This document shows positions 52,401 through 54,211 of a stretch of 54,211 nucleotides of DNA, piece by piece. The notes under the pieces are model-generated. The model searched no databases, was not told the DNA's origin, and saw only the letters and a program-made list of their open reading frames with translations. Made by a program: the position numbers and the translations under genes. The DNA comes from a bacterium. Lineage in GTDB: Bacteria; Acidobacteriota; Terriglobia; Terriglobales; Acidobacteriaceae. Positions within the stretch are counted from its first letter, which is position 1; each line of letters opens with the position of its first letter. The stretch covers positions 1-54,211 of the forward strand of contig JAMFSC010000249.1 of assembly GCA_026225095.1 (NCBI GenBank), written 5' to 3'.

Positions 52401-52732
52401 AAGGCCGGAGAAGGCAACGAACAGATCGGAAGGCTCGCATACCCGTCCGTATGCAGCGATGGACTGACCGGCAGGCAGACCGGCGACGAAAGCGGATCCA
52501 GGAATCCAGCCGAGCATCCACGTCGTCCCGGCGCCCCACAACAACCGATGTAATAGTCGATACCCGTGTCTTGTTTCTGCGGGGTGCAGGTGAAGGAAAG
52601 CGCCTGGTCCGCGAAGGTCAGAATTTGGAAGGGGTCGGTGATCGAGTAGCCGGGGCCCGTCTGGGCATGAGCGGATTGCGCCCCGAGCAACGTCAGCGGC
52701 AGAAGCAGAAGAAGCCAGATCAGGTTTTTCAT
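49430..52732 (-). CDS. large secreted metallophosphoesterase with Ig-like C-terminal repeats
   Basis: A 1100-residue protein from ATG 52732 with a signal peptide (MKNLIWLLLLLPLTLLGA, cleavage near AHAQ). Calcineurin-like metal motifs are complete: SDIHY (D132, H134), NGD (D185), GNHD (220-223), H308 and GHDH (370-373). The remaining 700 residues are beta-sandwich repeats of the bacterial Ig-like type, including LTANPPDNGAVGCDPSV and AGDGQTTPAGEF, as in cell-surface proteins. The family hydrolyses phosphomonoesters, nucleotides or lipids; the substrate is not evident. Its size and modular build suggest an extracellular, possibly matrix-associated enzyme, acting near the PEP-CTERM protein encoded next to it. 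Confidence 0.88.
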   Translation of the reverse strand: MKNLIWLLLLLPLTLLGAQSAHAQTGPGYSITDPFQILTFADQALSFTCTPQKQDTGIDYYIGCCGAPGRRGCSAGFLDPLSSPVCLPVSPSLHTDGYASLPICSLPSPAFDPRVSAIPQNTSDITFYVTSDIHYFRTDYNLGDQLTHVKALNRFASLGYDWPSTTGIPAGTPILEPVAVIVNGDITTHGQQQDLGAFRFNYESGTNGGSLKYPMLFGLGNHDINTNVVSSNDAHRMFDYLQQRMANTRMSSSGNYSWDWNGVHMVQLNTWAGDQMSHYTHPEGLSWLRSDLAKYVGNSTAPVLIFQHYRLQDVGTNPSTYTSSGDSSNQGSWWPSDAAATDRNGNLTGAGYESFFDIVSNYNVIGMFSGHDHCLGVSSTDGTSSNAGPASGATSGIVDLMGSVFPGIPGYGQPIDNYDDGSGGAQGSANTNAHCDKPAVGNFLVTHVNHHYLDVAAVSWEGDGSSEYFDPSIGFPNKMSAACRKRINSQFIAVDPSIATLSAQGNSYQATNLTGQTIDVPLALQFPSTGVIPPAYDFVDRCGDGQYSAYLLVNGENSLGARQTETLNLPYSVGSASPKLVALTPLSGLSQSTFLHTTAYAAKGMTAIAPPNDTITVYGPANKPFTVDDPIYQTSVTGWLQATPSGPNFDSLGRATVTLTYLQDQLQETNEANAIGQINIRTHGVNTVQSVFTEVDFRAPVYLTLTANPPDNGAVGCDPSVLATQPGCEPEFTAHASYDHITPQGSTEASIFITGVLNLYDVDPVTGAKNSLSTVIVNTDNECLVDGTNYNNPVPDLVVFGSPANGDKICPSFGPNNTPGQIDSSHRFVSANMAPGIYHLVVAYLGSGVAGNGQGDGLYAPAISSPPLLYRIGDAPASASAYAGDGQTTPAGEFFNNQVAVKVWTNTLLAGGPTNSIVTFTAIPGSGGASGSFNGSSSVVVYADSHGIATTPPILASDVQGTWQISAAVTGLTTPVVFTMTNSIPTLPNLQLMVTGKSGTLPNRTWTMELVNAGGTAAGLATLQSLTFQQKSGPVCNPSATSLPYTDPLLSAIPGQNTVSFPVSISFPSCSQLSRFNVTANVLINSGKVSQQIVLANQFP

Positions 52733-53157
52733 CGATCGTCTCTCGCAGTACTGGTAAGTGGAATGGGAAGGAAGTCGGGCTGCGGTCGGCGGGATCGCGG
52801 CGATGACGGAACGATGTCCCTCGACGGCAACATCCGGATGCGCGACGGCATCCACCGCTTCAGGGTTTGCAGTCGGGGCCGGGCGGAGATACGACCGTGA
52901 AGAAACTCGCATGAGAATGCCTCGTGGGGGTTATCAGTGAAGTGGGAGGGATCCTGGTGGACCCCGTGGGCACTCGAACAAGACCTATCGAATGCCCGGC
53001 CCGCAAAATTGGGAATAGATTCACGCTGAAATCGATCTTGATTCCGTATTCACCGCTAAATATTTGATAAATAGCCGGATAACGGGGGCCGAACAGGCGG
53101 CGCACGGCCGTTCCACGGCGGATATAATCATTCCGTCACAGGAGAGACGGGCCGACA
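52733..53157. other. 425-bp divergent gap before the CadC-like gene
   Basis: Contains an AT-richer stretch around 52990-53060 unlike the surrounding GC-rich DNA, and the promoter of the right-hand gene. An in-frame extension of the phosphoesterase to 52912 is rejected since the signal peptide begins at 52732. No other gene is recognised. Confidence 0.55.
53123..53128 (+). promoter_or_regulatory. -10 element of the CadC-like gene
   Basis: A perfect TATAAT ending 29 bases before the ATG, followed by AGGAGAG as ribosome site. No good -35 partner is visible, so an activator or extended promoter may be involved. Confidence 0.5.
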
Positions 53158-54211
53158 ATGTTGCGATTCGAGCGCAACGAGCTGGATGTGGAGCGCTATG
53201 AGCTGCGCCGCATGGGCAGGCGTCAGCGCCTCCCTCGGGTTCCCATGGAGCTGCTCCTCCTCCTCATCGAGCGGCGGAACCGGCTCGTTACCCGCCAGGA
53301 AATAGCCGAACATCTCTGGTCGCAACCCGAGTCCGTGGACGTCGTCCAGGGAATCAACTCCGCCATCAACCGGCTCCGAGCCGTGCTGAACGACGATTCC
53401 GCCAAGCCTCGCTGCATCGAAACCGTCATTGGCAAGGGCTACCGTTTCATCGCCGACATCGAGGAGATACCCGATGTCGCACTCATCCCGGCTCCGGCCC
53501 CAATCCTCACCGTCCCGCCTGCAAACGGACACAGCCCGCTCAACGGCAACGGACTGCATCGACCGGAGATCCTGGTCGAGGAGGCCGAAGACCACAGAGA
53601 CTTCGTCGAGCCGGAAGAAGCCGTCCTCGAATACCCCGCAACGCGCCCGGCATCCCTCGCGCCCATCCAGGCTCTACCACAGCGCGGACCCATCGCCCGA
53701 AGGTGGGTCGTGGCGCTCGTACTCGGAACCTCTGCGCTCCTGGTGGCATTCTTCATCTACCGCCTGCGAACCTCCACCCACCCGCAACCTCCCGTCTTCA
53801 ACCAGCTCACCTTCAGCGATGGCGACGACCGGATCACCGCCAGTGCCATCTCCCCCGACGGCAAGCTCCTCGCCTACGCCGACAGCAGCGGAGTCCTCCT
53901 GCGCGTGGTGCGCAGCGGCGCCGAGCAGCTCCTCGCCTCGCCCCCCACGTTCCGGGTCGACCGGATCACCTGGTTCGCCGACGACCTCCGGCTCGCGGTC
54001 AGCGGCTTCGAGTCCACCACGCTCAAACCCCAGATCTGGCTCGTTTCCGTCACCGGAAAGCCCGCCCGGATTCTCTGCGACGGAGCACGCAACGGAACGC
54101 CCTCCCCGGACGGAGATTCCTTCCTCTTCACCAGCAACCAGGATGCAGACATCTGGGTTGGGGAAGCCTCTGGAGGAGAGCCACGCCTCGTCGTCTCCGG
54201 AGCCCCCGGCG
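53158..54211 (+). CDS. winged-helix, TM, beta-propeller transcriptional regulator (CadC/TolB-like; 3' end cut)
   Basis: The frame from ATG 53158 stays open for 351 codons to the window edge. Residues 1-105 form an OmpR/PhoB-type winged helix (YELRRMGRRQRLPRVPMELLL, GINSAINRLRAVLND, ETVIGKGYRFIA). A linker and one membrane helix (RWVVALVLGTSALLVAFFIY, about 182-201) follow, then TolB/WD40-like propeller blades (ASAISPDGKLLAYADSSG, GTPSPDGDSFLFTSNQ). Such CadC-like proteins are abundant in Acidobacteriota; they sense envelope or periplasmic signals through the propeller and regulate transcription from the membrane. Target genes unknown. Confidence 0.88.
   Translation, partial: MLRFERNELDVERYELRRMGRRQRLPRVPMELLLLLIERRNRLVTRQEIAEHLWSQPESVDVVQGINSAINRLRAVLNDDSAKPRCIETVIGKGYRFIADIEEIPDVALIPAPAPILTVPPANGHSPLNGNGLHRPEILVEEAEDHRDFVEPEEAVLEYPATRPASLAPIQALPQRGPIARRWVVALVLGTSALLVAFFIYRLRTSTHPQPPVFNQLTFSDGDDRITASAISPDGKLLAYADSSGVLLRVVRSGAEQLLASPPTFRVDRITWFADDLRLAVSGFESTTLKPQIWLVSVTGKPARILCDGARNGTPSPDGDSFLFTSNQDADIWVGEASGGEPRLVVSGAPG

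Overview
The window is GC-rich, densely coded DNA that reads as an Acidobacteriota chromosome, most likely of the Terriglobia type (Granulicella, Edaphobacter or Terriglobus-like). The pointers are a giant Oar-like TonB-dependent receptor with an N-terminal carboxypeptidase-regulatory domain, a winged-helix/TM/beta-propeller regulator, a PEP-CTERM protein, ceramidase-like and Gfo/Idh/MocA genes together, and a family of short palindromic intergenic repeats. The assignment is by gene content only. No rRNA, tRNA, CRISPR array, transposase or phage gene was seen.

Positions 1-26360 form one catabolic locus of 18 genes in several divergent transcription units. Leftward from 7841 runs a tightly overlapped operon: RidA, ceramidase-like hydrolase, Gfo/Idh/MocA oxidoreductase, glutamate-semialdehyde-aminomutase-like PLP enzyme, FAH-family hydrolase and a secreted heparinase II/III-like lyase cut by the window edge. 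Rightward from 8011 are a lambda-crystallin/3-hydroxyacyl-CoA-type dehydrogenase and an EamA transporter. Then come a second PLP enzyme with an N-acyl-D-amino-acid deacylase, the outer-membrane receptor, a GH20-like hexosaminidase, a Tat-exported TIM-barrel glycosidase-like protein, an amidohydrolase, a second deacylase, an IclR regulator, a second dehydrogenase and a sodium:solute symporter.

The most striking result is a shared inverted repeat, GTCCA-N6-TGGAC. It occurs once in every promoter region of this locus: 7920-7935, 12922-12937, 16635-16650, 21200-21215 and 22771-22786. It is the natural candidate operator of the IclR protein encoded inside the locus. The gene set suggests uptake and breakdown of a glycan or glycoconjugate carrying N-acylated amino sugars. 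N-acetylated 2-amino sugar acids are chemically N-acyl-D-amino acids, so deacylation, PLP-dependent removal of nitrogen with RidA clearing the enamine, NAD-dependent oxidation and FAH-type cleavage form a coherent but unproven route.

From 26450 to 54211 the content is mixed. It includes gmk-rpoZ with a family 4 uracil-DNA glycosylase, a TMEM175-like channel, a LysR/GNAT pair, an alpha/beta hydrolase, a dicarboxylate symporter, a multi-PAS histidine kinase, acetyl-CoA synthetase, galE, a TonB-like protein, a metallopeptidase-fold protein that has lost its HExxH site, an alr operon, a PEP-CTERM protein next to a large secreted metallophosphoesterase, and the start of a CadC-like regulator running off the right edge.

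Five copies of a roughly 125-bp imperfect palindrome, plus one degenerate remnant, lie between genes from 18.9 to 48.7 kb. The best copies have terminal inverted repeats, are flanked by TA and abut the stop codons of the neighbouring genes, which suggests a MITE-like element that may also act as a bidirectional terminator.
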